Part shown: positions 19,070 through 30,400 of the stretch, one piece after another | Numbering within the stretch: the first letter of the stretch is position 1 | How the letters are laid out: each line of letters starts with the position of its first letter | DNA from: Chelydra serpentina | Taxonomy: Eukaryota > Chordata > Testudines > Chelydridae | Assembly (NCBI GenBank): GCA_037349315.1 | Contig: JBAIAC010000132.1 | Location: forward strand, 620,001 to 684,000 | Length of the DNA stretch: 64,000 bases | Direction of reading: 5' to 3' | Position numbers and translations under genes: made by a program | Notes under the pieces: model-generated | Told to the model about the DNA's origin: nothing | Seen by the model: only the letters and a program-made list of their open reading frames with translations | Databases searched by the model: none

Positions 19070-19262
19070 GCTGGCTGCTTTTGTATTATTAGAAGCAGAC
19101 CCAACATCTCGTGACAATCTGGGGGGAAAAGGACTTCAGGGGCAGACTGTATTTCCATCGTCCTGCCTATGCTACCTGGGTGCTCAGCAAATGCAGTTGA
19201 TTTCCCAAAATGACATTTTGGCTGGTTCTGGGTTTCAGTTCACTGTAGTATTGAGTGGGGCG
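19070..19262 (+). repeat. Duplicated segment (copy 1; copy 2 at 34,968)
   Basis: From attagaagcagacccaacat through ttttggctggttctgggttt to tattgagtgg this matches 34,982-35,152 closely. It is non-coding. The phrase ggagagctggctgct at 19,065 also occurs at 34,853. Confidence 0.85.
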
Positions 19263-19286
19263 GGGAGCGGGGTAATGAAATGTTGT

Positions 19287-21117
19287 GCTCCTTATTGATG
19301 GACCCAACCTTGTCGTGGTAGGGAGGTTTGCATTGGATAAAGACCATCAGCCTATATTGTCTATATTGCTTTTATACTCCTCGTAGGGTCCCCCTTGGCG
19401 AGCAGGCCTGAGGCGAGGCTCCTGACTAACCGTGGTCCAAACCTCAAAAGACCCCAGTGGTGGATCGGGCGCATATAGAGGACATTCTAGCACTCTGTGG
19501 CTCTGAAGGCGAATGAGGGCTGCAGCAGGAGGGAGGCCCCTGGGTCTCCTTGCCACGGCTCAGGCTCTTGTCAAGTTTCGTGACAGTCCTCTGCCAAAGG
19601 GTTCACACCCGCACAAAGTTCTGTGGCGACAGACGAGTGGTGGAGAAGACAGGATCTGTGATCTGTCACAAATCTGCATGCAGTCGGGAGCTGTGTGATG
19701 GTCATTTTGTGCTTGATTGAGACAGAAGTGCCTTTCGGCAGCAGCGGCTGTGACTTAGCAGGCTTTTCGGGATCCCCTCTGCTCACCCCAGATAGGGAGG
19801 GGGCTAGAAAAGGTGCCCCAAACATAGGCTCACTCTCACTCACACACTCTTCCGACGGGATGGCCGTACCCAGTGGCATCACTCAACTCTGCAGCTGAAA
19901 CGAGTGATGGAAGACAATGAATTTCGTCACCTGGAATGTCCGCACCCTCATGGACTCTCAGCACAGTGAATGCCCAGAAAGAAGAACTGCCATAATTGCC
20001 AGAGACCTGGCAAGGCTCAGCATTGACATTGCAGCTCTTAGTGAGACCCACCGGGCTGAAGAGGGTCAGATAAAAGCAGAAGGACGTGGCTACACCTTCG
20101 TTTGGAAAGGAAAGCCACCCGTAGAGAGACGCATTCACGGGACAATAAAGAGCAGTTTTATAGAACTCTTGATGCAGTCCTCACAACCACATCTAAGGCA
20201 GATAAACTCACCCTACTGGGAGATTTCAATGCCAGAGTCAGACGGGATTCCCAACTCTGGAGAGGCACAATGGGCAAAGAAGGGGTGGGAAATGTAAACC
20301 CCAATGGTATTGTCCTCAGCAAATGTGTGGAGTGTGACCTGCTCATCTCAAATACCATCTTTAGGCAGAGTAACAAATTTAAGACCACCTGGAAACATCC
20401 TCAGTCCAAACATTGGCACCTCCTTGACGATGTTATAGTCAGAGCCCGAGACTAAACCTACGTCCATATAACACTAGCTATGAGAGGTACCGATCACTGC
20501 TGGACAGACCATGGGTTAGTAAGATCAGTCATGTACCTCCAGCTCACTCCATGACACCGCAAACACCCAAGGACTAAGCGAAAGCAGTACAACATCTAAG
20601 CACTTCGGGACAAAGCCAGCTGTGAGACTTTCCAGCAACATCAGTCTCAGAAACTCTCTAACCTGCCGGACAACATCATTGACAATCAAGAGCACCGGGA
20701 TCAACTGAAGAACACCATTCACAATGCATGTGCTGAAAGCAGAGGGTATTCCACTCATCGGCACCAAGACTGGTTTGACAAAAACCACAAGGAAATCCTA
20801 GCATTAATTCACAGAAAAGAAATTCATTTTGTAACTGGGAAAGTGATTCCTCTAACAAACAAAAACATGAGGCCTATCACCTGCTTAAAGCCAAAATCCA
20901 AAGGAGGCTACGTGACATCAAAAACCTGTGGTGATAAGAAAAGGCCTCTGAGATCCAGGGTTTCGTAGACCAGGATGACACGAAGAGCTTCTTTCAATCA
21001 ACCAAAGCTATATATGGGCCACGCTCCAAAGGCCCAACCCCCTTACGGACGGACAATGCAGCCATTAAACAATGCTGGAAGGAGCATTTTGAGAGCCTAC
21101 TAAACCACGAATCCACG
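19287..21117 (+). mobile_element. Non-LTR LINE with APE endonuclease, 3' truncated
   Basis: A 5' leader (from ggacccaaccttgtcgtggt) precedes an endonuclease reading frame. Similarity to an EN-type LINE fades after about 21,000, where the sequence joins another LINE on the opposite strand at 21,118. Typical reverse transcriptase motifs are not seen. The family resembles proteins often labelled craniofacial development protein 2-like, which are LINE endonucleases; I do not assign the clade. Confidence 0.65.
19917..20455 (+). pseudogene. LINE endonuclease domain, frameshifted
   Basis: The first frame carries WNVRTL and DIAALSETH, typical of the N-terminal half of an APE-type endonuclease. After about 20,130 the coding sense moves to a second frame with LLGDFNARV and HWHLLDDVIV, the C-terminal signature. 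At least one frameshift and an internal deletion between the halves disable it. A TDH-like stretch (cactgctggacagaccatgg, 20,495) follows in disrupted frames. Confidence 0.72.
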
Positions 21118-23075
21118 CATCTCTGAAGACACCATCGAGTTTATTCTGTGTGGCACTGTATCAAATGCCTTACTGAAATCGACGTAGATTAGATCCACTG
21201 TGTTTCCTTTATCTAAAAAATCTGTTACTTTCTCAAAGAAGGAGATCAGGTTGGTTTGGCACGATCTATATGGTTTTGTATGGCATGGTTTTGTAAAACC
21301 ATGTTGTAATTTGTCCCAATTGCCATTGACCTCAATGTCCGTAACTACTTTCTCTTCCAGTTTTTTTTTTTGCAAGACCTTGCATACTACAGATGTCAAA
21401 CTAACAGACCAGTAGTTACCCGGGTCACTTTTTCCCTCTTTCTTCAAAAAAGGAACTATATTAGCAATTCTCCAGTCAAATGGTACAACCCCTGAGTTTA
21501 GAGATTTATTACAATTTTTTGCTAATGGTCTTGCAATTTCATGTGCCAGTTCCTTTAATATTCTTGGATGAAGAATCTGGGCCCCACGATTTACTTCCAT
21601 TAAGCTGTTCGAGTTTGGCTTCTACCTCGGATATGGTAATATCTACCTCCATATCCTTATTCCCATTTGTCATGCTGCCATTATCCCTAAGCTCCTCATT
21701 AGCCTCATTAAAGACTGAGGCAAAGTGTTTGTTTAGAACACTTGATTGGGCCATGCCTAGATTATCCTTAACCTCCACTCCAAACTGAGTTTTTAGCGGC
21801 CCCACCTCATCTTTCTTTGTTTTCTTCCTATTTATATGGCTATGAAACCTTTTACTACTGGTTTTAATTCCCTTTGCAAGGTCCAACTCTACATGACTTT
21901 TAGCCTCTCTCACTTTACCCCTACATGCTCTGACCTCAATAAAGTATCTTTCTTTTCAGATCCCTCCCACCTTCCACTCCTTGTATGCTTTCTGCTTTTT
22001 CTTAATCACCTCTCTGAGATGCTTGCTCATCCAACTTCGTTTAAGACTCCTGCCTATGAATTTTTCCCCTTTCTTGGGATACAGGCTTCTGATGGCTTCT
22101 GCAACTTTTACTTGAAATAATCCCAGGCCTCCTCCACCTTTAAATCCATCAATTCTTTAGTCCAATCCAATTCCCTAACTAATTTCCTTAATTTATTACA
22201 GTTAGCCCTTTTTAAATCAAATCCCTAGTCTCAGATTTATTTTTGTTTATCTTTCCATTTAGTTTGCACTGAATTAGCTCATGATCGCTCGAGCCAAGGT
22301 TGTCCCCTACAAGCATTTCTTCAATGAGGTGCTCACTACTCACCAAAACCAAATCTAAAATGGCATCCCCCCTTGTTGGTTCAGCAACTACTTGATGAAA
22401 GAATTCATCAACTATCACATCTAGGAAAATCTGAGCCCTATGATTATTACTAGCACTTGTTCTCCAGTCTATATCTGGGAAGTTGAAGTCTCCCATGATC
22501 ACGCAGTTCCCATTAGTATTTACTTCATTAAAAACATTAAAGAGGTCTCTCTCCATATCCAAATTAGATCCCGGTGGACTATAGCACACCCCAAGCACTA
22601 TCCCAGGGGAGGTTCTAGTAGTTTTCTTCCCCAATGGGATTTTTGCCCAGACAGACTCTGTCTTATCCATTCCATCACTTATTTCTTTACACTTTACCTT
22701 ATCATTGATATACAATGCTACTCCCCCACCATGTTTCTGTTATTCCTATAATATCTGGTTTCACTTCCTGGACTAGTAGTTCTAGTTCCTCCAGTTTGTT
22801 ACCTAGGCTCCTCGCATTGGTGTACAAACATCTTCATTTTTGCTCTTTGGCCTCACTCACATTCTTTACCCAATTTGGCACGGACATTCTACCGCCTGTC
22901 TAATGACCTATTAGACTAGTATCCACTCTGCCCTTCCTCCTCATGTCCACTCTCCTACCCCCGGCTATATCCTCTCTTACTTTGTTTTCTTCCCGCTCAA
23001 TGGTAAAATCCGGCGTGGAGATTACCTGGACATCTCCCCACCGTCTCCCCCAAATTCCGAGTTTAAAGCTCTCTT
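21118..23075 (-). mobile_element. CR1/L3-like LINE, 3' truncated and decayed
   Basis: Minus-strand frames show an endonuclease (22,715-22,212: MGDFNFPDIDW, LGSSDHEL), then the start of a reverse transcriptase (21,913-21,100: [24 protein letters not shown] motif as [13 protein letters not shown]). The copy stops just after that RT motif at 21,118, so the YADD and C-terminal parts are lost. Upstream sequence to about 23,075 looks like ORF1/5' remains. Several frameshifts and a stretch of T/A-rich slippage are present. Confidence 0.85.
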
Positions 23076-23133
23076 TAAACCACCAGCCTTTCAGTTAATA
23101 GCCAAATGCACAGACCCATTGTGCCACAGAGAC
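23076..23133 (-). pseudogene. tRNA-Asn pseudogene (copy A), 3' truncated
   Basis: The minus strand starts GTCTCTGTGGCACAATGGGT as in tRNA-Asn. The loop reads CTATTAA, giving anticodon ATT instead of GTT. The T-arm is cut after ggtggttta, where LINE sequence begins. It is paired head-to-head with the Met locus at 23,257, as in the other two copies of this unit. Confidence 0.75.
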
Positions 23134-23256
23134 AAAAGTCTGGTGTCACCAAGGCTGCTGCCTAGCAGCCTGCGCATCTGTCTGCGAGAGCTATCGCTTG
23201 CAAGGCGCTAGTAGGAATGCTGGACGCTGGGTGCTGGATGCAGTCAGTAAAAAGCC

Positions 23257-23328
23257 AGCAGAGTGGTTTAGTGGCAGTGTGCTGGACCCATAACCCAGAG
23301 GTTGATGGATCAAAGCCATCCTCTGCTA
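23257..23328 (+). tRNA. Initiator tRNA-Met-like (CAT), copy A
   Basis: The acceptor AGCAGAG/CTCTGCT-A, anticodon arm CTGGA-CCCATAA-CCCAG (CAT) and T-arm GATGGATCAAAGCCATC match the vertebrate initiator tRNA-Met. The D-arm (GTTTAGTGGCAGTG) differs from the canonical GCGCAGCGGAAGCG, and the T-loop has one change, so it may be a variant or early pseudogene. Confidence 0.75.
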
Positions 23329-23790
23329 GGCACGTGCTTGTTTCTTTTTGCTCTGGGACTTCAAGCGAGGCGACAACCAGCAAAGCGCCAAGAGCCTAGG
23401 CCATGAGGCAAGAGGTGGCTGAGGCGGTGGCCTGCCAGGGAGCTCCCCATCCCCTCTGGCTGCCTGGGCTGAAGGCAAGAGACAGGCCTGGGCATGGTGA
23501 GGGCTCCTGTCCTGGCCTGAGGCAGCAGCGCTTTCTAGTCCCCTTTTCCCACCCACACCGGCAGGCGGCTGCTGTGGGAGAACATGAGGGAGGTTATCGG
23601 GACGCTAGGGAGCTCCGTGTGGCTGTCGGGGGAAAGATCCGAGGCTCCCAACTCGACCTGCCATTGATTCGTGCGGCTCTGCGCTCCATCAGCCGGGGTG
23701 GGCCAGGCTGCGGACGTGATTCAGGCTGGGGCAGCATGGCCCTGAGGAGACATGAGGCAGGCCAAGAGCTTTGTGCAGCTTAAATGATGC
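23329..23790 (+). repeat. Met-locus 3' flank (copy A)
   Basis: Contains gccaagagcctaggccatga and ggcaagaggtggctgaggcg, shared with 32,090-32,360 (same orientation) and with 35,155-35,276 (inverted). It marks the duplicated Asn/Met unit. The open frame at 23,403-23,783 has no recognisable protein feature. Confidence 0.8.
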
Positions 23791-23802
23791 TGCCTTTGTT
23801 GG

Positions 23803-24085
23803 AACACTTCTGAGAGTATCAATTCAGGACAAATTGCTTAGAGCAGGGCAGTTCTAGTGCAAGGCTGGGTTTCCTTTACTCTAAAGGCTCAGCAAACCAG
23901 CCAAAGAGAGAGGACTTTGGTTTTACCCCACTGGCTAACCATAAATCACACCAGCAATTTCCTTAGACTCTCCAGTTTCCCAGTATCACCACCAGTGCCA
24001 TTCGTTATGGGGCTGACTGGTTATGAGAACCAATACCGCAGTAAAAGAAAAAAAAAGGTTCTCCCAATCCCAAAGGACCAAGCCC
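23803..24085 (-). mobile_element. LTR fragment related to the 12.4-19.1 kb element
   Basis: Shared blocks include ttcaggacaaattgctt, accccactggctaacca and accagtgccattcgttatgg. The copy is more diverged than the LTR pair and stops after the gtaaaagaaa block. No interior is present. Confidence 0.85.
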
Positions 24086-24911
24086 CAGACCCAGAAATCC
24101 GTGAATGGGATTTTCCGACAGATACGTTCAGAAATGTCCATCCATCGTTCCATCACCTAGAGCAAGTGAGTGGCATTAGGGTTCCTCTGTGGTGTTCCCT
24201 GTCTGTCTGGGGAGAGGCAGAAAGAGGGGGAGAGTATCTCTCCCAAAGGCGATTGGATTTGCAAACAGCCCCCAGGAGCCCCTCGCTCTCAGACCGGGGA
24301 GGGGCTTCTCCAGAGCCGTCTCCAGTGTGTTTGGAAAGGTCCCAGCCATGGGGCTCCCAGACCTTCCCTTGTGGGATACTGTTGCCACGGCTGAGAGTCT
24401 CTGAGCTGGGCCAGACCCTGTGAGCTGCTGAGCATGGAAGCCTGTGATATGCAGGGGGTCAGATGACATGCTCTAATGGTCTCTTCTGGCCATAAAGTCT
24501 ACTAATTTCTGAAAAACTGAGTGGAGCATTGGCAGCATCATCTGATGTTTTATTGTCTAGCCGGCTTGCTTCCTAGAATGAACACTCATTGAGTGGGGTG
24601 ATCCCCAGGGAGTAGCTCAAACCTCCAAAGTGTCTGGCCAGCGGCAGGACATTAGCACAGCAAGGGAGGGGTGTGGCAGTGACATCACAAAGGCTGTTTG
24701 CAGGACCTCAGACTATTGGTCAAAGGTGGTGGGGAGGCGGTGACCTCACAGAGAGATGCTGACATCAGCCAGGCAGGACAGGGGCGAGGGACAGGGAAAC
24801 CTTGCAGACCCCTGTGGCTTTGCTTCAGCAAGTCTCCTTCTCGAGGTCTCTCTTTGAGGACTGAGAGAGTATTAGGGTTCACGTATGTGAGCTCCAGGAG
24901 GAATCTCTTTG
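24086..24911. other. Mostly unrecognised; short CR1-type tail at 24,451-24,512
   Basis: The phrase atgctctaatggtctcttct with tctggccataaagtcta resembles the tail of turtle CR1/SINE elements. The remainder has no recognised gene. Open frames at 24,170-24,420 overlap in three phases and look fortuitous. Confidence 0.5.
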
Positions 24912-25855
24912 GAGTTTTCTCCTTTGATTTTACTAGAAAACAGACGCCCCTGTTTGGAAGGTAAGAGCCTCCTGGAAGTTTGAAACCTGTTCAGTCTGAT
25001 CCATCTGGTGACAGCTGAATTCTGGGCGTGGAAAACACGAGCTTAAGGAGGCAGAATATTACTCCGCACCTAGAATTTTGTCCCACAGAATCACTGGGGA
25101 CATTAGGGTTTGTCCTTTTTGTTTCACCTTTTCCTCCATCCCGCCCTCCGTTCTCTTCTTCTCTTGCTTCTTTTGTCCTTTCTCCTGTTCCCCTCTGTGT
25201 GTGTGTGTGTGGGTCTCAAATAGTGCTTGTGCAGTGATCCCCACCAGTGACCTGGGCCATTCGATGGGCTCTCTGGTTAGAACCCTCAGCTTACCGTCCT
25301 CATTCTCTACCCTGATTGGCTGAGCAGGGAGTTATTGACAGGGAGGAGACTCAGGTCCTTGTTATTCTCTTTTAAGACCAAGTAAATAAGTCATAACCAG
25401 TCATATGTTTGATGAATTTTGCTGCTTATCTGCATTAATTGTCTCTGAGCAGTTCATGATTCTCTCTAATTTTCCAGTTCTCCTTAAATACTTGCTGAAT
25501 AATTACTGTGCACTGTTGTTGGTCTGGAGCTCATTTCAGAGCACTTTATTCAGGTCATTCAATGTATGAAATTCAAGATGCGATGGTTAGTTTGAAAATC
25601 AGGGCTCTGGGGTCCTATTCCCAACTCTGCCACTGAGTGGTTGTGTGACCGAAGACCATTCAATTCTCCTATCTCAGCCTTAGCTTCTCCCTCTTTCAAG
25701 TAGGGATAATAATGATCCGCTCCTACCTACCTCACGGTGAGTGGAAGATGGGATCCATTGGAGAGTGTCACTAGGAGTAGTGCATAATATGAGGTGTCCT
25801 ATCACGTTTACTCAGATCAAATTATGACATACTAGAATAGCTGAAATAGTCTATT
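24912..25855 (+). repeat. Segmental duplication, copy 1 (no satellite)
   Basis: From ggagttttctcctttgattt to attttatttgtatttttt this 0.94-kb stretch matches 42,875-43,815 with scattered changes and small indels, including a (TG)n run near 25,196. Copy 2 continues into the GATA/TAATTA satellite; this copy continues into ordinary sequence. Confidence 0.92.
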
Positions 25856-26639
25856 TTATTTGTATTTTTTAGTTTGAAATTGTTAAGAGCAGCAACTACT
25901 TAGCTCAGACTGAAGCGTCTTATCTAATTTTTGAGATCTAAGTGTCTCCTCTTTGTGTGCGGCGAGACAATTTAACACACTGTGACAAACAGGAGATGCT
26001 TTTGTTTCGCAACAAAATAGTTTTGCAAAGAACTCTCATCCCACTTGTTATGATTTCAAGAAACAAATTGGTTTAGTCTGAATGGGATTTTCTGACAGAA
26101 ACTGTTTCAATGCAATTTCCCCACCATCTCGATTCCTGGGCTCTATCCTGCCTCTGGGCGGTTTGTGGTTGTCCGATAGAACAGAAGTCAGGACTGGTGG
26201 CTTCTCTTTCTGCATCTGCCACCGCCTTGCTGTGTAGGCCCTTGGGTAGGTCACTTCCCTTCTCTGTACCTCAGGCTCCTCCCCATCTGTCCAATGGGAA
26301 CAGGGACAATTCTCGAGCTCTGGGCAGTTGGGAGCTAAGGGGCGTTAAAGCCCTCTGTGTAGGAGAAAGGGGAGTTTCACATTGTTTGGCACCAAGGAAT
26401 TCTAAAGTTTGCTAAAAGGTCTAGTCTGCGGAAACAAGAAATGGTCAGGGACACATTTTTTAACCATTGCCTTTTTTAAAGCCCATTCAGGGATGTGAGT
26501 CTCTGTCTTTTAGGTACCTGGGGTTCTTTGCCAGCAGGAGAGAAGAGGTTCCTGCCTCCATTTTTGTGTCCTTAACAAACCAGGTGCTGTGCCCCAGTTC
26601 TCCTCTAAGATCCCTGAAAAAGAACATCTTCCAAACCAT
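25856..26639. other. No gene recognised
   Basis: Neither strand has a convincing coding frame, tRNA or transposon end. Confidence 0.4.
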
Positions 26640-26890
26640 TAAGAAGACAGGACCTGTCTTTAAAAGGGGCACAAGGAAAACCTTGGGACATACAGACTAG
26701 CTAGCCTCACTTCCATAGCTGGAAAGATGCTGGAATACCTTATTAGACAATCAGTTTGTCAGCACCTACAGGATAATTTGGTCCGTAGGACTAGTGAGCA
26801 TGGATTTGTCCAGAACAAATCATTGCAAACTGATCCTATTTCCTTCTTTGGCAGGGTTATGGGCCCAGTGGAGGTGGGTAAACAGTAAAT
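26640..26890 (+). mobile_element. CR1-like RT fragment
   Basis: The sequence aggacctgtctttaaaagg, then actagctagcctcacttcca, gctggaaagatgctggaata and catggatttgtccag follows the CR1 RT order (FKKG, LTS, GK..E, HGF). Frames are broken. A second copy of the first half is at 27,842. Confidence 0.75.
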
Positions 26891-26962
26891 GTAAAATATT
26901 TTTTGCCTTGCTTTTGCCCGCCTGCTTGTTCTTCTGGTGGAAGGGGTAAAGGTACTTAACAA

Positions 26963-27035
26963 GCATGGCTAACTCAGTCAATGGAGCATCAAGCTCTTAA
27001 TCTGTGGGTCCAGGGTTCAAGTGCTTGTCTGGGTC
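26963..27035 (+). pseudogene. tRNA-Lys-like (CTT) pseudogene
   Basis: The anticodon loop CTCTTAA (CTT) and T-arm CAGGG-TTCAAGT resemble tRNA-Lys, but the T-stem (CAGGG/GCTTG) and acceptor (GCATGGC/TCTGGGT) pair poorly, and the D-stem starts ACTC. Probably inactive. Confidence 0.65.
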
Positions 27036-27475
27036 CTCAGATCTTACGTTACCTTGTGTGCCAGAAGCCAAATGATTCTTGGTGGTGTGTACAGCTACAT
27101 ACGGGTTCCCAGAAGCCGGGGTGATTTCCTGGAAAGGCTCCTTTCTCCTGCTGTGTTCTTAGGAATCAGGAGAGAGACCCACACCCACAGGAGCAGGCCT
27201 AGAAAGGGCAGTCTCCAGCTGGCAGAAAGCCCAGAGGGAGAGCAACGGGGGTGGGGGTGGGGAGAAAGAGGGAATCAAAGAGTGCAAGTGTAAAGGGGGG
27301 TCTGATCCCACTATTCTGGGGAACTTTCCTGACTTATAGACGACCCCGGTGGCATTGGCTAGCGAAAGGATCCGAGTTCCCATTCCCGTACCCAGAGGCC
27401 TGCCGGACCTCGAGGACTCTCGTTCTACTCTCGTGTGTGGCAGAGTCCTCGTAACCCCGACAAGGCTGGACCCAG
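27036..27475. other. No gene recognised
   Basis: Purine-rich and GC-rich sequence between two tRNA loci. I see nothing supportable. Confidence 0.4.
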
Positions 27476-27551
27476 GATTCCCAGGGGACTCAGTTGGGAG
27501 AGCGTTAGACTGAAGATCTAAAGGTCCCTGGTTCAATCCCGGGTTTTGGCA
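27476..27551 (+). tRNA. tRNA-Phe (GAA), damaged 5' end
   Basis: From ACTCAGTTGGGAGAGCG through TTAGA-CTGAAGA-TCTAA (anticodon GAA) to CCTGG-TTCAATC-CCGGG and TTTTGGC-A this matches tRNA-Phe almost perfectly, closer than the loci at 578 and 11,539. The 5' acceptor (about TTCCCAG) cannot pair with TTTTGGC, and the D-stem first base is changed, so it is best read as a recent pseudogene or a rearranged gene. Its 3' flank distantly resembles 651-830. Confidence 0.7.
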
Positions 27552-27841
27552 GCTCCCTGCACCTCTCTTCGTGCAGGGACGGCTTGTTTTCTGGGAGAGT
27601 AGCGGCACCTTTACCTGAGGCAAGTCCCTCATTTTAATCTCCCCGGCAGGGCAACAGAGCGTGGGCTTCTGGCCCTAGTTGCCCTGCCCACCTGACCCTT
27701 AACAATGAGGGACGGGAGCTGTCTTTGCCACACGACTTGCTGGTTGACCCAATATTGCCGGAAGAGAGTGAGTCAGAGCGGCCTTCGGAGATGGTGCCAG
27801 AGGGCACAGGGACTGGGGACGAAAGCTCCTCTGCACAGGTG
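27552..27841. repeat. tRNA-Phe 3' flank (distant copy 3), then unrecognised
   Basis: Bases 27,552-27,670 share the order of blocks with 651-790 (gtgcaggg, agtccctcattt, ctccccggcagg). The rest is unrecognised. Confidence 0.55.
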
Positions 27842-27985
27842 ACAAGACAGGACCTATCTTTAAAAGGGGCACAAAGAAAACCCAGGGGCTTACAGACTAG
27901 CTAGCCTCACTTCCATAGCTGGAAAGGTCCTGGAATACATTATTAAACAATCAGTGTGTCAGCACCTACAGGATAATTTCCTGTT
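27842..27985 (+). mobile_element. CR1-like RT fragment (second copy)
   Basis: This repeats the first half of 26,640-26,890 (ctttaaaaggggcacaa, then ctagctagcctcacttcca). It may be a local duplication of that fragment or an independent insertion. Confidence 0.7.
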
Positions 27986-28118
27986 GAAATCTACAAACAC
28001 CGAACAAACCTGTCCATCGGCTGAAATCAGTTCCAGTCCTCTGAGGCTCTAGTTTGTTTCCATTGATTAAACAAAGATAAGTTTCAGAGGGGTGGTCTTG
28101 TTAGTCTGTTTCACCAAA

Positions 28119-28244
28119 CACAACAAGGAGTCCTGTGGCAGCTGAAAGACTAACAAACCTGACAAAGTGGGTTCCAGCCCATGACAGCTTAGGCCCAAAT
28201 CAATTTGTTAGTCTTTAAGATGCCACAGGACTCCCCCTTGTTTC
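28119..28244. mobile_element. Foldback/MITE-like element, long inverted ends
   Basis: The left end acaaggagtcctgtggcagc and the right end, reversed, acaagggggagtcctgtggc, are inverted copies extending about 35 bases through aaagactaacaaa. The interior is about 55 bases. A longer relative with tgtggcaccttagagactaa is at 33,112. Class is not assigned. Confidence 0.65.
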
Positions 28245-28299
28245 AGCAAAGATAGAATATGAATGTACATTTGCAGGTCCTTGTTCTCCACGAGCGATG

Positions 28300-28755
28300 C
28301 TGTGCAGGAGAACAAGAACCACGTCCAGTTGGGCCTGAGGAGTTAGCAGAGATCACCAGCACCTTGGCACCTTCACAGTCAGCCAGCAGTAACGGGGTCC
28401 CAGGACAAGGAACAAGAACCAGCCAGTGGCTCTGAACAGGAAAATAGCCACCAAGAAGCTGGCTAGAGCTGCCAGGATCCCCAGAAAGGCCACCAGGCCC
28501 ATGTCCAGGAATAGTCCTAAGGAAGTGGTGGCTGCAGCAGGGACAAAAAAAGGCCGAGTAGAGCCCCCCAAAGGTCACTGCTGACAAACCCCAGAAGGTG
28601 GTCAAGAGTCCACCTGAAAGCAAAACAGGAGAGAGCAAGGCTAAAACCAAACCCAAAGCCAGGGCTAAGCAGGTGGCCCTGAGAAAGAAATGAAGAGATT
28701 TCCATGGGGATGACTTCTGCTCCCCTAATGCTCTTTTATGACTTACGCCGGACAA
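28300..28755 (-). pseudogene. Possible small membrane protein, frameshifted
   Basis: The minus-strand frame from 28,755 encodes a polar start then hydrophobic helices (CLALALGLVLALLSPVLL; TTFWGLSAVTFGGLY). At a run of seven T (plus-strand A run at about 28,542-28,548) the hydrophobic sense passes to another frame, which continues with LVAFLGILAALASFLVAIFL and WFLFLVLG and stops near 28,353. Together they would give roughly 135 residues with four membrane segments. I do not recognise the family. Alternatives are a single real exon with a sequencing or assembly error in the T run, or a chance hydrophobic frame. No promoter or splice context is established. Confidence 0.35.
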
Positions 28756-28759
28756 ACAG

Positions 28760-29543
28760 CCCCATGGAGAGCAAAGTAAGGGGGTGGCAGTGAGGGGGGT
28801 GAGAGGAGGGTGTTTCTCTTACACAGGGGATGTGTTGTGTTTTGTGAAGCACCTTCCAGATGAATGCAGCACTGACAGGGAGTCTGCCCATGGCTCCTAC
28901 GTGAGTTTGTGATCTGCTTCTGCTATTTACGAGGGACACTCGCTATTTGAGGCATAGATACGCAGCACATCTGGGATGACGACAGGTTACAAATGCTGGG
29001 TTCAATGACAGATGAGATCAGGGGAGGTTCTGGAAGGGGAATGGCAGCGCCACACGGGGTCCTAATACTCAGACAGGGGCCTCACTTTCACTTCCCCTTT
29101 GTTTTCCATCACTCATTCCCTAACAGCCCCTCCACACACACACAGAGTCACAACCCTCTCTGTGTCCCACACACACTCCATTGGCTACAGCCTCTCTGTG
29201 ACTCCCCCAGATGGGGCTTGTCCCTGCATCACCCCAGCAGGGAAGGAGAGAGTCTGAAGGAGGACAAGAGACAGGTGGGGCTAGAGAGGAATGGAAGAGA
29301 CACTTCCTCCTCCTCCTCCTAAGAGCCACCTTAATCTCACCCTTGAGACGTTCCAGCCCTAGGTGGTTCCAACCCGTCACCTTCCCATTAACAGCTGGTG
29401 GCAGGACCCAGCTTTAGCACTGAAGGATGCCCCTGTTCCTGCCTTCCTGAGGGACTATAACATGGATTTTGTGTGGTTCACTCAACTCCCTCCCCCGCCC
29501 CCAGATCCATCCTTGAGACAAGGAGGCCAGCACGTCAATGAGT
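28760..29543. other. No gene recognised
   Basis: Open frames overlap on both strands without family features. No transposon end is clear. Confidence 0.4.
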
Positions 29544-29636
29544 GCTCCAGGGGGCAAGGGGTTAGCGCACAGTACTTCTAGAGCAGTGCTGAGGGGAGGG
29601 ATGCTGAGGTGGGGAGTTTAAGCTTTACCTGAAGCA
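29544..29636 (+). pseudogene. tRNA-Ile(TAT)-type pseudogene with intron remnant
   Basis: GCTCCAG start, GGGGTTAGCGCACAGTA, an intron-like insert of about 20 bases, ATGCTGAGG, and ACCTGAAGC-A end match the layout of the intron-containing tRNA-Ile(TAT) at 10,541. The anticodon loop now reads CTTCTAG (TCT) and the T-loop has lost the TTC consensus. Inactive. Confidence 0.65.
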
Positions 29637-30400
29637 CTGTCTGTTTTCTTTAATCAAATGGCATCTGCCATTCATCCCGCCCTGTGGAAAATACAATCCC
29701 AGCTCAGTAGACACTGAGAAAGGGAGACATCAAGGTCAGTTCCCTTCACTTGTGACTTTGTCTCAACCTATTTGCCATTATGGGGTGCATATGCAGCTCT
29801 CTGTGTGTTATGTGGGCTGCATCCACACAATATCTACATTAATTGTGTGTCTCTGAGGATGTCACATGGGCCGCACGTCTGCTGATTGGGCCCCAGGCTG
29901 AAAACCACAGAGCGCAGGGCAGAATCTACAGCTCTGTGATACTCTGCTGCCCACCAACCCTCTGTGTCGCGATGGCTCAAGCAGGTTTGGGGGGCGGCGG
30001 GCGGCTGCCTCCCAGCTCCAGGCTCAGCTGATGAGCAGGGAGCTGAGAGGCAGCCACGGTGAGCCCTCCCCCACCCCCCGGCTCCCCGCTGAGGTCCCAC
30101 GGCCGTCGGTCATGGGGGGCTGAGCTCCCGTGGGCGGGAGGGGGCTGGCTGATGGGGGGGGCGTTAGCTCGGGGGGCACAGGGCTGGTGTAAGGAAGTTT
30201 CGCCTAGGACACGAGACTTCCTTGCACCGGCCCTGCCCGGACACCACCTCCATCTACTCCTGGGGATTCTGCGCCACTGCGCACAAGCAGAATTCATGTC
30301 TGGCACCCAATTTTTTCCGCACATAAAATACATTCTGGCCAAGAAGTGCTGCAGTTCCATCTTTTACCCATCAGAATCTGCGGCTGAGCCAGAACAGCCC
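29637..30400. other. No gene recognised
   Basis: There is a small inverted pair (ggaagtttcgcct, then gacttccttgc around 30,190-30,225). Nothing else is supportable before the solo LTR. Confidence 0.4.

Noticed and set aside
23403..23783. 126-codon open frame after the Met locus
   Set aside because: The paralogous flanks at 32,164 and 35,155 do not keep the frame and no domain is seen.
25196..25212. (TG)n run as a possible Z-DNA or regulatory element
   Set aside because: It is short and repeated in the paralogous segment near 43,167; nothing ties it to a gene.
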